64,000 bases of DNA from Thalassococcus profundi (GCF_003344785.1 NZ_QPMK01000006.1:1-64000); one strand, 5' to 3'; shown: positions 8,619-18,358, numbered from the stretch's first letter. Numbers and translations are program-made. The notes: a model not told the origin generated them from the letters alone.

Positions 8619-8929
8619 TGGCTGCCAAACTCCGCAAAGGTGACAAGGTCATCGTTCTCGCCGGCAAGGACAAGGGCAAGCAGGGGACCATCACCTCTGT
8701 CGATCCCAAGTCGGGCAAGGCCGTCGTCGACGGCGTGAACATGGCGATCCGTCACACCCGCCAGAGCCAGACCTCCCAGGGCGGCCGCATCCCCAAGGCG
8801 ATGCCGATCGACCTGAGCAACCTGGCCATCGTAGATGCAAACGGCAAACCCACCCGCGTCGGCTTCAAGATCGAAGGCGACAAGAAGGTGCGTGTGGCCA
8901 AGACCACGGGGGATGTGATCGATGCTTGA
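8618..8929 (+). CDS. rplX: 50S ribosomal protein L24 (uL24)
   Basis: Assembly initiator binding the 5' end of 23S rRNA. 103 residues. It opens with a KOW motif ([19 protein letters not shown]). The start overlaps the rplN stop by one base and its end overlaps rplE by eight bases, so three genes are coupled. Confidence 0.97.
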   Translation: MAAKLRKGDKVIVLAGKDKGKQGTITSVDPKSGKAVVDGVNMAIRHTRQSQTSQGGRIPKAMPIDLSNLAIVDANGKPTRVGFKIEGDKKVRVAKTTGDVIDA

Positions 8930-9482
8930 TACCGCGACCTACACCCCGCGCCTGCGCCAGCAGTTCCGCGACACGATCAAGGCCAAGCTCAAGGAAGAGT
9001 TCGGCTATACCAACGACATGCAGATCCCGCGTCTGGACAAGATCGTCCTGAACATCGGCTGCGGTGCCGAGGCCGTGCGCGACTCCAAGAAGGCGAAGTC
9101 GGCCCAGGACGACCTGACCCGCATCGCCGGCCAGAAGGCCGTCGTGACCAAGGCGAAGAAGTCGATCGCCGGGTTCCGCGTCCGCGAAGAAATGCCGCTG
9201 GGCGCCAAGGTGACCCTGCGCGGCGACCGGATGTACGAATTCCTCGACCGTCTGATCACCGTCGCGATGCCCCGCATCCGTGACTTCCGCGGTGTGAAGC
9301 CGTCCTTCGACGGCCGTGGCAACTTTGCCATGGGCCTGAAGGAACACATCGTCTTCCCCGAGATCGAATTCGACAAGGTCGACGAGGTCTGGGGCATGGA
9401 CATCAACATCACCACCACCGCTGCGACCGACGCGGAAGCCAAAGCGCTGTTGAAGCATTTCAACATGCCGTTCACCAGCTGA
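8922..9482 (+). CDS. rplE: 50S ribosomal protein L5 (uL5)
   Basis: Binds 5S rRNA and contacts the P-site tRNA. 186 residues. Typical segments are [35 protein letters not shown] and [21 protein letters not shown]. The start ATG lies inside rplX. rpsN follows after 13 bp. Confidence 0.98.
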   Translation: MLDTATYTPRLRQQFRDTIKAKLKEEFGYTNDMQIPRLDKIVLNIGCGAEAVRDSKKAKSAQDDLTRIAGQKAVVTKAKKSIAGFRVREEMPLGAKVTLRGDRMYEFLDRLITVAMPRIRDFRGVKPSFDGRGNFAMGLKEHIVFPEIEFDKVDEVWGMDINITTTAATDAEAKALLKHFNMPFTS

Positions 9483-9495
9483 GGGGATCCGACAC

Positions 9496-9801
9496 ATGGC
9501 TAAGAAATCCATGATCGAACGCGAGAAGAAGCGCCAGCGCCTGGTGGCCAAGTATGCCGCCAAGCGCGCGGAGCTGAAATCCCTCGCGAACGACGAAACC
9601 AAGCCGTTCGAGGAGCGTTTCAAGGCGCGCCTCAAGCTGGCCGAACTGCCGCGCAACAGCTCGGCAACCCGTCTTCACAACCGCTGCCAGCTTACGGGGC
9701 GTCCGCACGCCTACTACCGCAAGCTGAAAATCAGCCGGATCATGCTGCGCGACCTCGGCTCCAAGGGCCAGTTGCCCGGCGTCGTCAAGTCGAGCTGGTA
9801 A
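9496..9801 (+). CDS. rpsN: 30S ribosomal protein S14 (uS14), zinc-free long form
   Basis: Head protein of the 30S subunit. 101 residues, the long C-minus type: the zinc CxxC pairs are absent and only one cysteine remains (in [16 protein letters not shown]). [17 protein letters not shown] at the start is typical of the family. Tightly spaced with rplE and rpsH. Confidence 0.98.
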   Translation: MAKKSMIEREKKRQRLVAKYAAKRAELKSLANDETKPFEERFKARLKLAELPRNSSATRLHNRCQLTGRPHAYYRKLKISRIMLRDLGSKGQLPGVVKSSW

Positions 9802-9813
9802 GGAGGGCATGAT

Positions 9814-10206
9814 ATGAACGATCCTATCGGCGATATGCTCACCCGGATCCGCAACGCTCAGATGCGCGGCAAATCCACGGTGATCACACCCGCGTCCAAG
9901 CTGCGTGCCTGGGTGCTCGACGTTCTCGCGGACGAAGGCTATATCCGCGGCTACGAAAAAACCACCGGCATCGACGGCCACCCGGCCCTCGAAATCAGCC
10001 TCAAGTACTTCGATGGCACTCCCGTCATTCGCGAGCTCAAGCGGGTTTCGACCCCCGGCCGCCGCGTCTACATGGGTGTCAAGGACATCCCCGTGGTCCG
10101 TCAGGGCCTGGGCGTGTCGATTGTCAGCACCGCCAAGGGCGTGATGTCGGATGCAAGCGCGCGCAGCCAGAATGTCGGCGGCGAAGTGCTCTGCACCGTA
10201 TTCTAA
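9814..10206 (+). CDS. rpsH: 30S ribosomal protein S8 (uS8)
   Basis: Primary 16S rRNA binder; in E. coli it also represses the spc operon. 130 residues. [20 protein letters not shown] and the C-terminal GGEVLCTVF identify it. AGGAGGG precedes the start by a few bases. Whether its autoregulatory target exists here is not visible. Confidence 0.98.
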   Translation: MNDPIGDMLTRIRNAQMRGKSTVITPASKLRAWVLDVLADEGYIRGYEKTTGIDGHPALEISLKYFDGTPVIRELKRVSTPGRRVYMGVKDIPVVRQGLGVSIVSTAKGVMSDASARSQNVGGEVLCTVF

Positions 10207-10218
10207 GGGGGAACGGCA

Positions 10219-10752
10219 ATGTCTCGTATTGGGAAAAAACCGATCTCGCTGCCGTCGGGCGTGAGCGTCACGCAGTCCGGTCAGACGGTCGAAGTGAAGG
10301 GGCCCAAGGGCACCCAGAGCTTCACCGCCACCGACGACGTGACCATCACGGTCGAGGACAACGAAGTGAAGGTGACGCCCCGTGGCAAATCCAAGCGCGC
10401 GCGCCAGCAGTGGGGCATGTCCCGCACGGTGATCGCGAACATGGTGCACGGCGTGTCGAACACCTTCAAGAAAGAGCTTGAGATCCGCGGCGTGGGTTAC
10501 CGGGCGCAGGTGCAGGGCAATGTCCTGAAACTGAACCTCGGCTACAGCCACGACGTGAACTTTGACATCCCCGCTGGAGTGACGGTGACCGCCGCCAAGC
10601 CGACCGAGATCACCGTCGAAGGCGGTGATCTGCAGCAGGTCGGACAGGTCGCCGCCAATATTCGTGACTGGCGCCGGCCCGAGCCCTACAAGGGCAAGGG
10701 CATCCGCTACAAGGACGAGTATATCTTCCAGAAGGAAGGCAAGAAGAAGTAA
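10219..10752 (+). CDS. rplF: 50S ribosomal protein L6 (uL6)
   Basis: Located near the factor-binding centre. 177 residues, two repeated L6 domains. [15 protein letters not shown] and the C-terminal [16 protein letters not shown] signature are clear. Spacing of 12 bp on both sides. Confidence 0.98.
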   Translation: MSRIGKKPISLPSGVSVTQSGQTVEVKGPKGTQSFTATDDVTITVEDNEVKVTPRGKSKRARQQWGMSRTVIANMVHGVSNTFKKELEIRGVGYRAQVQGNVLKLNLGYSHDVNFDIPAGVTVTAAKPTEITVEGGDLQQVGQVAANIRDWRRPEPYKGKGIRYKDEYIFQKEGKKK

Positions 10753-10764
10753 GGACGCACAGCC

Positions 10765-11124
10765 ATGGCTAACAGTAAACGAGATCTGTTCCAGAAGCGC
10801 CGTCTGCGCGTCCGGAACAAGCTGCGCAAGGTCAATGCAGGGCGCGTGCGCCTGAGCGTGCACCGCAGCAACAAGAACATCAGCGTGCAGCTGATCGACG
10901 ATGTGAACGGCGTGACCCTCGCTGCGGCCTCCTCGATGGAGAAGGACCTCGGCGTGACCGGCAAGAATAACGTGGAGGCCGCCGCCAAGGTGGGCACCGC
11001 GATTGCCGAGCGTGCCAAGAAGGCCGGTGTGGAAGAAGCGTATTTCGACCGCGGCGGATTCCTGTTTCACGGCAAGGTGAAGGCTCTGGCCGACGCCGCG
11101 CGCGAAGCGGGCCTGAAGATCTGA
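10765..11124 (+). CDS. rplR: 50S ribosomal protein L18 (uL18)
   Basis: Binds 5S rRNA together with L5 and L25. 119 residues. [26 protein letters not shown] and the end AREAGLKI are typical. A 180-bp spacer with two G/C-rich palindromes separates it from rpsE, wider than usual. Confidence 0.98.
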   Translation: MANSKRDLFQKRRLRVRNKLRKVNAGRVRLSVHRSNKNISVQLIDDVNGVTLAAASSMEKDLGVTGKNNVEAAAKVGTAIAERAKKAGVEEAYFDRGGFLFHGKVKALADAAREAGLKI

Positions 11125-11131
11125 TCGGTTT

Positions 11132-11187
11132 GGGCGGGGTCTGACCCCGCCCCGCCGTCATCCGTAGGGTGGGTTTGCAACCCACCC
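11132..11187. repeat. Two palindromes after rplR, the second a copy of the interspersed repeat
   Basis: GGGCGGGGT and ACCCCGCCC form a hairpin at about 11132-11152. GGGTGGGTT-TGC-AACCCACCC at 11167-11187 matches the palindromes behind rplW and xthA. No T-run follows, so this is not a typical terminator; transcription probably reads through to rpsE. Confidence 0.6.
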
Positions 11188-11304
11188 GCCAAGACACCAA
11201 GCGCAGGCGGCCCGCCGCCTCGATGATCCGGGCACCGGCCCATCGCCGGGCACTTGGATTGAGCTATGACAGGCGCCGCGAGCGCCGCACCGAAAGGACG
11301 CCAG

Positions 11305-11874
11305 ATGGCAAGAGACGACAACCGTGGGGGCCGCCGCAACCAGCGCGACGAGACCCCGGAATTTGCAGATCGCCTGGTCGCGATCAACCGTGTTTCCAAG
11401 ACCGTCAAGGGCGGCAAGCGCTTCGGCTTCGCGGCACTCGTGGTCGTGGGCGACCAGAAGGGCCGCGTCGGCTTTGGCAAGGGCAAGGCCAAGGAGGTCC
11501 CCGAGGCCATCCGCAAGGCCACCGAGCAGGCCAAGCGCAACATGATGCGCGTGCCGCTGCGCGAAGGCCGCACGCTGCACCACGACATCGAAGGTCGTCA
11601 CGGCGCCGGCAAGGTGGTCATGCGCACCGCCCCGCAGGGTACCGGGATCATCGCCGGCGGTCCGATGCGCGCCGTGTTCGAGATGCTGGGCATCCAGGAC
11701 GTGGTCGCCAAGTCGACCGGGTCGCAGAACCCCTACAACATGATCCGCGCCACGCTGGACGGCCTGTCGAAAGAGCAGTCGCCGCGCAACGTCGCGCAGC
11801 GTCGTGGCAAGAAGGTCGCCGATATCCTTGGCAACAAGGACGAAACCCCGGCAGCCGAGCCGGCTGACGCGTAA
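11305..11874 (+). CDS. rpsE: 30S ribosomal protein S5 (uS5)
   Basis: Involved in decoding accuracy and mRNA unwinding at the entry channel. 189 residues. A double-stranded RNA-binding fold ([31 protein letters not shown]) lies at about 40-75, followed by the S5 C-terminal domain ([32 protein letters not shown]). Start set at [18 protein letters not shown] lies upstream at a good distance, and the 13 residues encoded before it are not S5-like. Confidence 0.97.
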   Translation: MARDDNRGGRRNQRDETPEFADRLVAINRVSKTVKGGKRFGFAALVVVGDQKGRVGFGKGKAKEVPEAIRKATEQAKRNMMRVPLREGRTLHHDIEGRHGAGKVVMRTAPQGTGIIAGGPMRAVFEMLGIQDVVAKSTGSQNPYNMIRATLDGLSKEQSPRNVAQRRGKKVADILGNKDETPAAEPADA

Positions 11875-11887
11875 GGAGACGTAAGAC

Positions 11888-12076
11888 ATGGCAAAAACCA
11901 TCGTTGTCCAGCAGATCGGCTCGCCGATCCGCCGCCCCGCCATCCAGCGCCAGACCCTCATCGGTCTCGGGCTGAACAAGATGCACCGGACCCGGGAACT
12001 GGAAGACACGCCCGCCGTGCGCGGCATGATCGCCAAGATCCCGCACATGGTGAAGATCATCGAAGAGCGCGGCTGA
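11888..12076 (+). CDS. rpmD: 50S ribosomal protein L30 (uL30)
   Basis: Small 62-residue 23S rRNA-binding protein. [40 protein letters not shown] is diagnostic. AAGGAG precedes it. In most bacteria rplO follows directly; here a weak hairpin and a GFA-domain gene come between. Confidence 0.97.
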   Translation: MAKTIVVQQIGSPIRRPAIQRQTLIGLGLNKMHRTRELEDTPAVRGMIAKIPHMVKIIEERG

Positions 12077-12120
12077 CACCGCGCGCCGGTTTCCTCGAGA
12101 AATCCGATTGCACCAGGACC

Positions 12121-12150
12121 AAACGCCTCCGCCCAAGGGTGGGGGCGTTT
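12121..12150 (+). terminator. Weak terminator-like hairpin after rpmD
   Basis: AAACGCCTCCGCCC pairs with the following GGGTGGGGGCGTTT, with two G-U pairs and a very small loop. The downstream T-content is low (CGCGTTTCGG), so termination may be partial. Confidence 0.4.
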
Positions 12151-12290
12151 CGCGTTTCGGAGGTGTCGCCCGGCAGGTCGCAGTGACGCGCGCCGGCGGA
12201 CATCCGAAAGTGTGTGTCGCTTTTTGCCGGCAATGGGCGTTCAATTCCCGAGCGCGGCCAGAGAGTCGCGCCAACGGAGGAGGAGAGACC

Positions 12291-12728
12291 ATGACCACCT
12301 ACAAGGGCGGCTGCGATCACGTGCATGTCCATGCCGAGGGCGAGCCCATCGACAACCACGAGTGCCACTGCAACGTCTGCAAGAACGTGACAGGCCAGCA
12401 CACCACCCACGTGGCCTTCTACAAATATGGCGACGTGACCGTCGATCATCCCGAGCTGGTGGCGCGCCAGCCGTTCAACGCCGACAATCCCGGCGGCCCG
12501 CTGGAGCTGTGCACCTGCACGGAATGCGGCTCTCCGCTGATGCTCGACGACAAGGAAAAACGCATCCGCGTCGCCGTACCGAATGTCATGGGCTATGACG
12601 ATGCGGCCTTTCCGAATGCCGATTACCATGCCTTCTACGACGACAGCAAAGGCTACGAGAAGCCCAGCGACGGACGCCCGGTCTACGAGGGCCTGCGTCC
12701 CGATTTCACCTGGCCGGCCCCGGCCTGA
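12291..12728 (+). CDS. GFA / CENP-V domain protein (glutathione-dependent formaldehyde-activating enzyme family)
   Basis: Zinc-binding family that includes formaldehyde-activating S-(hydroxymethyl)glutathione synthase; many members have no proven substrate. 145 residues. Metal-binding cysteines are visible: C8 in GGCDH, the HCxxC pair C27/C30, and CxxCGSPL (C76/C79). An excellent ribosome site (GGAGGAGGAGAG) precedes the ATG. It sits between rpmD and rplO on the same strand, an unusual insertion into the spc cluster, with its own upstream gap of 214 bp. No link to translation is evident. Confidence 0.88.
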   Translation: MTTYKGGCDHVHVHAEGEPIDNHECHCNVCKNVTGQHTTHVAFYKYGDVTVDHPELVARQPFNADNPGGPLELCTCTECGSPLMLDDKEKRIRVAVPNVMGYDDAAFPNADYHAFYDDSKGYEKPSDGRPVYEGLRPDFTWPAPA

Positions 12729-12748
12729 GATCGCGAAAGCTTTTGTGC

Positions 12749-12796
12749 GAGGGGCGCTGCCCCTCGCGCTCCCCGGAGTTTATCGGCAAGATGAAG
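12749..12796. repeat. Interspersed repeat B, copy 1 (hairpin plus CTCCCCGGAGTTTATC core)
   Basis: A hairpin GAGGGGC/GCCCCTC is followed by CTCCCCGGAGTTTATCGGC and AAGATGAAG. The same 48-base unit occurs inverted at 38219-38266 with only a few changes, there overlapping the yidD stop. Both copies directly follow a gene. Confidence 0.75.
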
Positions 12797-12821
12797 CCGC
12801 GGACCGCCGCGACCTGCCCTC

Positions 12822-12850
12822 TTGATCCCGGGGCTGGGGCCGTCTATACG
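12822..12850 (+). promoter_or_regulatory. Promoter for rplO-secY-adk (TTGATC-17-TATACG)
   Basis: TTGATC at 12822-12827 and TATACG at 12845-12850, exactly 17 bases apart, about 95 bp before rplO. It has the same -10 and spacing as the promoter before rpmC, and again lies just downstream of the inserted gene. Confidence 0.7.
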
Positions 12851-12945
12851 CCCGCAGTGGTCCCGAGGGATCCGATTCACATGAACGCACGCCGCGTGGA
12901 CCCCATCCGTCGCTGGGGGGTCTTTCCGGCACAGGAGAAGCGACA

Positions 12946-13419
12946 ATGAAACTGAATGAACTGCGCGACAACGACGGCGCAACCAAGCGCAAGAAGCGCA
13001 TCGGCCGCGGCCCGGGTTCGGGCATGGGCAAGACCGGTGGCCGCGGGATCAAGGGTCAGAAGTCCCGGTCCGGCGTGGCGATCAACGGCTACGAAGGCGG
13101 CCAGATGCCGCTGTATCAGCGTCTGCCGAAGCGCGGCTTCACCAAGCCGAACCGCAAGAGCTATTCCGTCGTAAACCTCGGCCTGATCCAGAAATTCGTC
13201 GAAGCCGGTAAACTCGATGCTTCGTCGACGATCACCGAAGAGGCGCTGGTCGCCTCCGGTCTCGTGCGCCGCAAGCTCGATGGCGTGCGGGTTCTGGCCA
13301 AGGGCGACATCACCAGCAAGATCGACCTGCAGGTCAGCGGCGCGTCGAAATCCGCCGTGGCCGCGGTGGAAAAGGCGGGCGGCTCGCTGAGCCTCACGGC
13401 GGCTGACGCTTCCGAATAA
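12946..13419 (+). CDS. rplO: 50S ribosomal protein L15 (uL15)
   Basis: Late-assembling 23S rRNA binder. 157 residues. The glycine/arginine-rich N-terminus [21 protein letters not shown] and the segment [18 protein letters not shown] (here [17 protein letters not shown]) are diagnostic. GGAGAAG lies just upstream. A new transcription unit probably starts here. Confidence 0.98.
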   Translation: MKLNELRDNDGATKRKKRIGRGPGSGMGKTGGRGIKGQKSRSGVAINGYEGGQMPLYQRLPKRGFTKPNRKSYSVVNLGLIQKFVEAGKLDASSTITEEALVASGLVRRKLDGVRVLAKGDITSKIDLQVSGASKSAVAAVEKAGGSLSLTAADASE

Positions 13420-13425
13420 GCGGTT

Positions 13426-13449
13426 GTGAGCGGCGTCCCCGCCGCTTAC
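13426..13449 (+). promoter_or_regulatory. Hairpin directly after rplO
   Basis: GTGAGCGGCG, loop TCCC, CGCCGCTTAC: a 10-bp stem with one G-U pair. There is no T-run behind it. It is the first of two hairpins in the rplO-secY spacer. Confidence 0.45.
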
Positions 13450-13470
13450 ATAAGCTCCAGGTTTTATCCG

Positions 13471-13509
13471 ACGCCGCCCGAGCCGTGAAACCGCTCCGGG
13501 CGGCGTTTG
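13471..13509 (+). terminator. Attenuator-like terminator between rplO and secY
   Basis: ACGCCGCCCG pairs perfectly with CGGGCGGCGT, with an inner AGC/GCT pair, and is followed by TTTGTC. It ends 22 bp before the secY start. It may reduce read-through from ribosomal genes into the translocon gene. Confidence 0.55.
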
Positions 13510-13530
13510 TCTGACATAGAGAGAGTCCGT

Positions 13531-14895
13531 ATGGCATCCGCTGTAGAACAAATGGCCGCGAACACGAGCTGGTCAGCTCTGGGCAAGGCGACCGATCTGC
13601 GCAACCGCATCCTGTTCACGCTCGGCCTTCTGATCGTCTACCGCCTTGGCACCTTCATCCCGGTGCCCGGCATCGACGGTCTGGCGCTGCAGCAGTTCAT
13701 GGAGCAGGCGGGACAGGGCATCGGCGGCATGGTCAGCATGTTCACCGGCGGCGCGCTGGGACGGATGGGCATCTTTGCACTGGGCATCATGCCCTACATC
13801 TCGGCCTCGATCATCGTGCAGCTGATGACCTCCATGGTGCCGGCGCTCGAACAGCTCAAGAAAGAGGGCGAGCAGGGGCGCAAGAAGATCAACCAATACA
13901 CGCGCTACGGCACGGTGTTGCTGGCGCTGTTCCAGGCCTACGGCCTTGCGGTGAGCCTCGAGGCGGGCGACCTCGCCCATGATCCGGGGCTCTATTTCCG
14001 CGCGTCCTGCGTCATCACGCTGGTTGGCGGTACGATGTTCCTGATGTGGCTGGGCGAACAGATCACCGCCCGCGGCATCGGCAACGGCATCTCGCTCATC
14101 ATCTTCGTCGGCATCATCGCCGAGGTGCCTGCGGCTCTGGCGCAGTTCTTCGCCTCGGGTCGTTCGGGCGCCATCAGCCCCGCCGTGATCATCGGCGTGA
14201 TCGTCATGGTGATCGCGGTCATCATGTTCGTGGTGTTCATGGAGCGCGCCCTGCGCAAGATCACCATTCAGTATCCGCGCCGCCAGGTCGGGATGAAGAT
14301 GACCGAGGCGCAAAACAGCCACCTGCCGGTCAAGGTCAACCCGGCGGGCGTCATCCCGGCGATCTTTGCCTCTTCGCTGCTGCTGCTGCCGACGACCATC
14401 GCGACCTTCAGCCAAGCCGGCCAGACCGGTCCGATCATGTCGACGATCATGGCCTATTTCGGACCCGGCCAGCCGCTCTACCTCGCGTTCTTCGCGCTGA
14501 TGATCGTGTTCTTTGCCTATTTCTACACGTTCAACGTCAGCTTCAAACCCGATGACGTGGCCGACAATCTGAAGAACCAGAACGGCTTCGTCCCCGGCAT
14601 CCGCCCGGGCAAGAAGACCGCCGAATATCTCGAATACGTGGTCAACCGCGTGCTGGTTCTGGGGTCCGGCTACCTTGCCGCGGTGTGCCTGCTGCCCGAG
14701 ATCCTGCGCGGCCAGTTCGCCATTCCCTTCTATTTCGGCGGCACCTCGGTGCTCATCGTGGTGAGCGTGACCATGGACACGATCCAGCAGGTGCAAAGCC
14801 ACCTTCTGGCGCATCAATACGAAGGTCTTATCCAGAAATCGCAACTGCGTGGTAAGGGTAAGGCACGCAAAAACAGGGGGCCTGCTCGCCGATGA
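13531..14895 (+). CDS. secY: Preprotein translocase channel subunit SecY
   Basis: Forms the protein-conducting channel in the inner membrane with SecE and SecG. 454 residues with about ten hydrophobic helices. Landmarks are [10 protein letters not shown] near the start, [20 protein letters not shown] (TM2), [13 protein letters not shown], and the C-terminal loop [21 protein letters not shown]. Start taken as ATG at [14 protein letters not shown] after GAGAGAG; a second ATG seven codons on is possible. adk starts within its last codon (ATGA). Confidence 0.97.
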   Translation: MASAVEQMAANTSWSALGKATDLRNRILFTLGLLIVYRLGTFIPVPGIDGLALQQFMEQAGQGIGGMVSMFTGGALGRMGIFALGIMPYISASIIVQLMTSMVPALEQLKKEGEQGRKKINQYTRYGTVLLALFQAYGLAVSLEAGDLAHDPGLYFRASCVITLVGGTMFLMWLGEQITARGIGNGISLIIFVGIIAEVPAALAQFFASGRSGAISPAVIIGVIVMVIAVIMFVVFMERALRKITIQYPRRQVGMKMTEAQNSHLPVKVNPAGVIPAIFASSLLLLPTTIATFSQAGQTGPIMSTIMAYFGPGQPLYLAFFALMIVFFAYFYTFNVSFKPDDVADNLKNQNGFVPGIRPGKKTAEYLEYVVNRVLVLGSGYLAAVCLLPEILRGQFAIPFYFGGTSVLIVVSVTMDTIQQVQSHLLAHQYEGLIQKSQLRGKGKARKNRGPARR

Positions 14896-15539
14896 ACATC
14901 ATTCTTCTTGGACCGCCCGGCGCGGGCAAAGGCACCCAGGCACGGTTTCTGGTGGACGAGCGCGACATGATCCAGCTGTCGACCGGTGACATGCTGCGCG
15001 AAGCCAAGGACAGCGGCACGGACATGGGCAAGGTCGTGGCCGAGGTGATGGCCAAGGGCGACCTGGTGACCGACGAGATCGTCATCGGCCTGATCCGCGA
15101 GAAACTGCAGGGCGACAAGAAGGGCGGCTTCATCTTCGACGGCTTCCCGCGCACCCTGGCGCAGGCCGATGCGCTGGCCGAGCTTCTGAGCGACTGTGGA
15201 GAGACGCTGGATGCGGTGATCGAGATGCAAGTGGACGACGCGGCGCTGGTGGATCGCATCACGGCGCGGTCGACCTGTTCCGAATGCGGCGAGGTCTACA
15301 ACGACAACACCAAGCCGATCCCCGCGGACGGCGTCTGCACCAACTGCGGCAAGAAGGCCGAGTTCAAGCGACGCTCCGACGACAATGCCGACAGCCTGAA
15401 GCAGCGCCTGATGGAATACTACAAGAAGACATCGCCGCTTCTGGGGTATTACTATGCCAAGGGTCAGCTTCGCTCGGTCGACGGACTTGGTGAGATGGCC
15501 GAGGTCAAGGCGGCGATCGCGGGCGTTCTGGACGCCTGA
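14892..15539 (+). CDS. adk: Adenylate kinase with four-cysteine zinc lid
   Basis: Cytoplasmic enzyme for ATP + AMP = 2 ADP. 215 residues. The P-loop is [11 protein letters not shown] (7-17); the [11 protein letters not shown] motif is at 82-92. The lid carries C129, C132, C149 and C152 in two CxxC pairs, the zinc-lid form. It overlaps the secY stop by four bases, so it is coupled to secY as in many bacteria. A 252-bp spacer follows before rpsM. Confidence 0.97.
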   Translation: MNIILLGPPGAGKGTQARFLVDERDMIQLSTGDMLREAKDSGTDMGKVVAEVMAKGDLVTDEIVIGLIREKLQGDKKGGFIFDGFPRTLAQADALAELLSDCGETLDAVIEMQVDDAALVDRITARSTCSECGEVYNDNTKPIPADGVCTNCGKKAEFKRRSDDNADSLKQRLMEYYKKTSPLLGYYYAKGQLRSVDGLGEMAEVKAAIAGVLDA

Positions 15540-15606
15540 TTGCCGGCTGGTGCCGCGCTGCTGCGGGGGCTGCAAGCGGCGTTTGGCCATGCTGGCGATT
15601 TCGCGC

Positions 15607-15635
15607 TTGACGCTCTGGTCAAATGACCATACCCA
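15607..15635 (+). promoter_or_regulatory. Possible promoter and small palindrome before the alpha unit
   Basis: TTGACG at 15607-15612 is followed about 16 bases later by ATACCC/TACCCA. Between them lies TGGTCA-AA-TGACCA, a perfect 6-bp inverted repeat that could be an operator. The -10 is poor, so this is tentative. Confidence 0.35.
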
Positions 15636-15705
15636 CCCCTATCTCTGCTAGAGAATCGCCTTTTGCGGGTGTTTTGCAAGACCCCCGCAAGATCACCTGA
15701 TCAGC

Positions 15706-15734
15706 CAAGCCCGCAGGCCTCTGCCTCGGGCTTG
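15706..15734 (+). promoter_or_regulatory. Leader hairpin upstream of rpsM
   Basis: CAAGCCCG and AGGC pair with GCCT and CGGGCTTG (12 bp, one bulge, loop CTCT). No T-run follows. It lies 58 bp before the GTG start of rpsM and may be part of the leader; in E. coli S4 regulates the alpha operon at this position, but no S4-type pseudoknot was traced. Confidence 0.4.
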
Positions 15735-15791
15735 ATGTTGTGAAAAAAGGGTCTGGAGCTACGGACCCGCAACGATGAAGGAACATGACAC

Positions 15792-16160
15792 GTGGCACGT
15801 ATCGCCGGCGTTAACATCCCGACCCACAAGCGGGTCCCGATCGCCCTCACCTACATCACCGGAATCGGCCAGTCCTCGGCCAAGGCCATCTGCGAAGCGG
15901 TGAACATCGACCTGTCCCGCCGCGTCAACGAGCTTTCGGATGCGGAAGTTCTGGCCGTGCGCGAGCATATCGACGCCAACTACACCGTCGAAGGCGACCT
16001 GCGCCGCGAGACGCAGATGAACGTCAAGCGCCTGATGGACCTCGGCTGCTACCGTGGCCTGCGTCACCGCCGCAACCTGCCGGTGCGCGGTCAGCGGACC
16101 CACACCAACGCACGCACCCGCAAAGGCCCCGCAAAGGCCATTGCCGGCAAGAAGAAATAA
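15792..16160 (+). CDS. rpsM: 30S ribosomal protein S13 (uS13), GTG start
   Basis: Head protein contacting S19 and forming bridges to the 50S subunit. 122 residues. [26 protein letters not shown] and the C-terminal [24 protein letters not shown] are typical. The start is GTG: the ATG seven bases upstream is out of frame, and AAGGA lies nine bases before the GTG. First gene of the alpha-operon part. Confidence 0.97.
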   Translation: MARIAGVNIPTHKRVPIALTYITGIGQSSAKAICEAVNIDLSRRVNELSDAEVLAVREHIDANYTVEGDLRRETQMNVKRLMDLGCYRGLRHRRNLPVRGQRTHTNARTRKGPAKAIAGKKK

Positions 16161-16175
16161 GGGAGGGCTTACGAC

Positions 16176-16568
16176 ATGGCACGCGATACCCGCCGTACCA
16201 CGAAAAAGAAGGTCTCCAAGAACATCGCCGCCGGCGTGGCGCATGTGAATTCTTCTTTCAACAACACCAAGATCCTGATCTCGGACGTGCAGGGCAATGC
16301 GATCTCCTGGTCGTCCGCCGGCACCATGGGCTTCAAGGGCTCGCGGAAATCCACGCCCTATGCCGCCCAGCTGGCCGCAGAGGATGCGGGCAAGAAGGCA
16401 CAGGAACACGGCGTCAAGACGCTCGAAGTCGAAGTGCAGGGCCCCGGTTCGGGGCGCGAGTCGGCGCTGCGCGCGCTGGCGGCCGTCGGATTCAACATCA
16501 CCTCGATCCGTGACGTGACCCCGATGGCCCACAACGGCTGCCGTCCGCCCAAGCGCCGCCGGGTCTGA
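16176..16568 (+). CDS. rpsK: 30S ribosomal protein S11 (uS11)
   Basis: Platform protein near the E site. 130 residues. [21 protein letters not shown] and the closing [16 protein letters not shown] are diagnostic. The 15-bp spacing to rpsM shows cotranscription. In many bacteria rpsD follows; here rpsD is absent and rpoA comes next, the usual alphaproteobacterial order. Confidence 0.98.
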   Translation: MARDTRRTTKKKVSKNIAAGVAHVNSSFNNTKILISDVQGNAISWSSAGTMGFKGSRKSTPYAAQLAAEDAGKKAQEHGVKTLEVEVQGPGSGRESALRALAAVGFNITSIRDVTPMAHNGCRPPKRRRV

Positions 16569-16681
16569 TCTTTGCGATTTTCCATCGGGGCCGCGCCGTC
16601 GCGCATGGCCTCGATTCGTCATTTTAACCTCGGGCGCGTCTGCCTTTCGGACATGGGGCAGGTGCAAGAATGGAGGGACGT

Positions 16682-17698
16682 ATGATCCACAAAAATTGGG
16701 CAGAACTGATCAAGCCGACCCAGCTTGAAGTCAAGCCGGGCAATGATCCGACCCGCGTGGCCACGGTCATCGCGGAACCGCTCGAGCGCGGCTTCGGTCT
16801 GACCCTCGGCAACGCGCTGCGGCGCGTGCTTCTGTCGTCGCTTCAGGGCGCCGCCATCACCTCCGTGCAGATCGACAACGTGCTGCACGAGTTTTCGTCC
16901 GTCGCCGGTGTTCGGGAAGACGTGACAGACATCGTGCTGAACCTCAAGGGCGTTTCCCTGCGCATGGAAGTCGAAGGGCCCAAGCGCCTGTCGATCTCGG
17001 CCAAGGGGCCGGGCGTCGTCACCGCCGGCGACATCTCGGAATCCAACGGCATCGACGTGCTGAACAAGGATCACGTGATCTGCCACCTCGACGACGGCGC
17101 GGACCTGTTCATGGAACTGACCGTCAACACCGGCAAGGGCTATGTCTCGGCAGACAAGAACAAGCCCGAGGATGCGCCGATTGGCATGATCCCGATCGAC
17201 GCGATCTATTCGCCGGTCAACAAGGTCAGCTACGACGTGCAGCCGACCCGTGAAGGCCAGGTGCTGGACTATGACAAGCTGACCCTGAAGGTCGAAACCG
17301 ACGGCTCGATCTCGCCCGAGGACGCCGTGGCCTATGCCGCGCGCATCGTGCAGGATCAGCTGTCGATCTTCGTCAACTTCGACGAGCCGGAATCGGCCAC
17401 CCGTCAGGACGACGACGACGGTCTGGAGTTCAACCCGCTGCTGCTCAAGAAGGTCGACGAGCTGGAGCTGTCGGTGCGGTCCGCGAACTGCCTGAAGAAC
17501 GACAACATCGTCTACATCGGCGACCTGATCCAGAAGACCGAAGCCGAGATGCTGCGTACCCCGAACTTCGGCCGCAAGTCGCTGAACGAGATCAAGGAAG
17601 TGCTGTCGGGCATGGGCCTGCACCTTGGCATGGATGTCGAGGACTGGCCGCCGGACAACATCGAGGACCTGGCCAAGAAGCTCGAAGACTCGTTCTAA
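16682..17698 (+). CDS. rpoA: RNA polymerase alpha subunit
   Basis: Dimerises to nucleate RNA polymerase assembly; its C-terminal domain contacts UP elements and activators. 338 residues, the standard alphaproteobacterial length. The N-terminal domain contains [23 protein letters not shown]; the C-terminal domain (about 255-330) contains [39 protein letters not shown]. Start at [13 protein letters not shown], six bases after GGAGGG; an in-frame ATG four codons earlier overlaps that ribosome site and is rejected. Confidence 0.98.
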   Translation: MIHKNWAELIKPTQLEVKPGNDPTRVATVIAEPLERGFGLTLGNALRRVLLSSLQGAAITSVQIDNVLHEFSSVAGVREDVTDIVLNLKGVSLRMEVEGPKRLSISAKGPGVVTAGDISESNGIDVLNKDHVICHLDDGADLFMELTVNTGKGYVSADKNKPEDAPIGMIPIDAIYSPVNKVSYDVQPTREGQVLDYDKLTLKVETDGSISPEDAVAYAARIVQDQLSIFVNFDEPESATRQDDDDGLEFNPLLLKKVDELELSVRSANCLKNDNIVYIGDLIQKTEAEMLRTPNFGRKSLNEIKEVLSGMGLHLGMDVEDWPPDNIEDLAKKLEDSF

Positions 17699-17710
17699 GC
17701 CATCGAGATC

Positions 17711-17740
17711 GGTGCGGCGGGCGATCGCCGCACCTCTTTC
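17711..17740 (+). terminator. Weak hairpin between rpoA and rplQ
   Basis: GGTGCGGCG, loop GGCGAT, CGCCGCACC, followed by TCTTTCGTTT. A good 9-bp stem but an interrupted T-run; transcription probably continues into rplQ. Confidence 0.4.
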
Positions 17741-17848
17741 GTTTCCTCCGGGAAACACTCGGGCATCCCGCCCCAATGACGGGCAAGACACGCATCTTGC
17801 CCCGGACAAAGCATCAGGCCAACCAAGGCCACCAAAGGAGTACAGAAA

Positions 17849-18274
17849 ATGCGTCACGCACGAGGCTACCGCCGCCTGAACCGCACCCACGAGCACCGCA
17901 AGGCACTCTGGGCGAACATGGCCGGCTCTCTCATCGAACACGAACAGATCAAGACCACGCTGCCCAAGGCCAAGGAGCTCAAGCGCGTGATCGAAAAGCT
18001 GGTCACCCTGGGCAAGCGCGGCGATCTTCATGCCCGCCGCCAGGCCGCGAGCCAGCTCAAGCAGGACATCCACGTCGCCAAGCTCTTCGAGGTGCTGGGC
18101 CCGCGCTATGCCGAGCGTCAGGGCGGTTACGTCCGTGTCCTCAAGGCCGGCTTCCGCTACGGTGACATGGCGCCGATGGCGATCATCGAATTCGTCGACC
18201 GCGACCGCGACGCGAAGGGCGCTGCCGACAAGGCGCGCATCGCCGCCGAAGAGGCCTCTGCCGACGCGGAATGA
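17849..18274 (+). CDS. rplQ: 50S ribosomal protein L17 (bL17)
   Basis: Located at the tunnel exit. 141 residues. [44 protein letters not shown] is highly conserved. The C-terminal 25 residues form an Ala/Asp/Glu-rich tail, longer than in E. coli but common in this group. AAAGGAG lies upstream. Last gene of the ribosomal locus. Confidence 0.98.
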   Translation: MRHARGYRRLNRTHEHRKALWANMAGSLIEHEQIKTTLPKAKELKRVIEKLVTLGKRGDLHARRQAASQLKQDIHVAKLFEVLGPRYAERQGGYVRVLKAGFRYGDMAPMAIIEFVDRDRDAKGAADKARIAAEEASADAE

Positions 18275-18297
18275 TCTTCGCGATCAGCTGACATCAA

Positions 18298-18335
18298 GGG
18301 GTCCGGGCCAATGCGGCGCGGACCCTTTTTCTTTG
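18298..18335 (+). terminator. Rho-independent terminator closing the ribosomal locus
   Basis: GGGTCCG and CGGACCC form the outer stem with an inner GCC/GGC pair, followed by TTTTTCTTT. It lies 24 bp behind rplQ. Confidence 0.85.
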
Positions 18336-18358
18336 ACGGCCTCGATCCCTGGCCGGGC

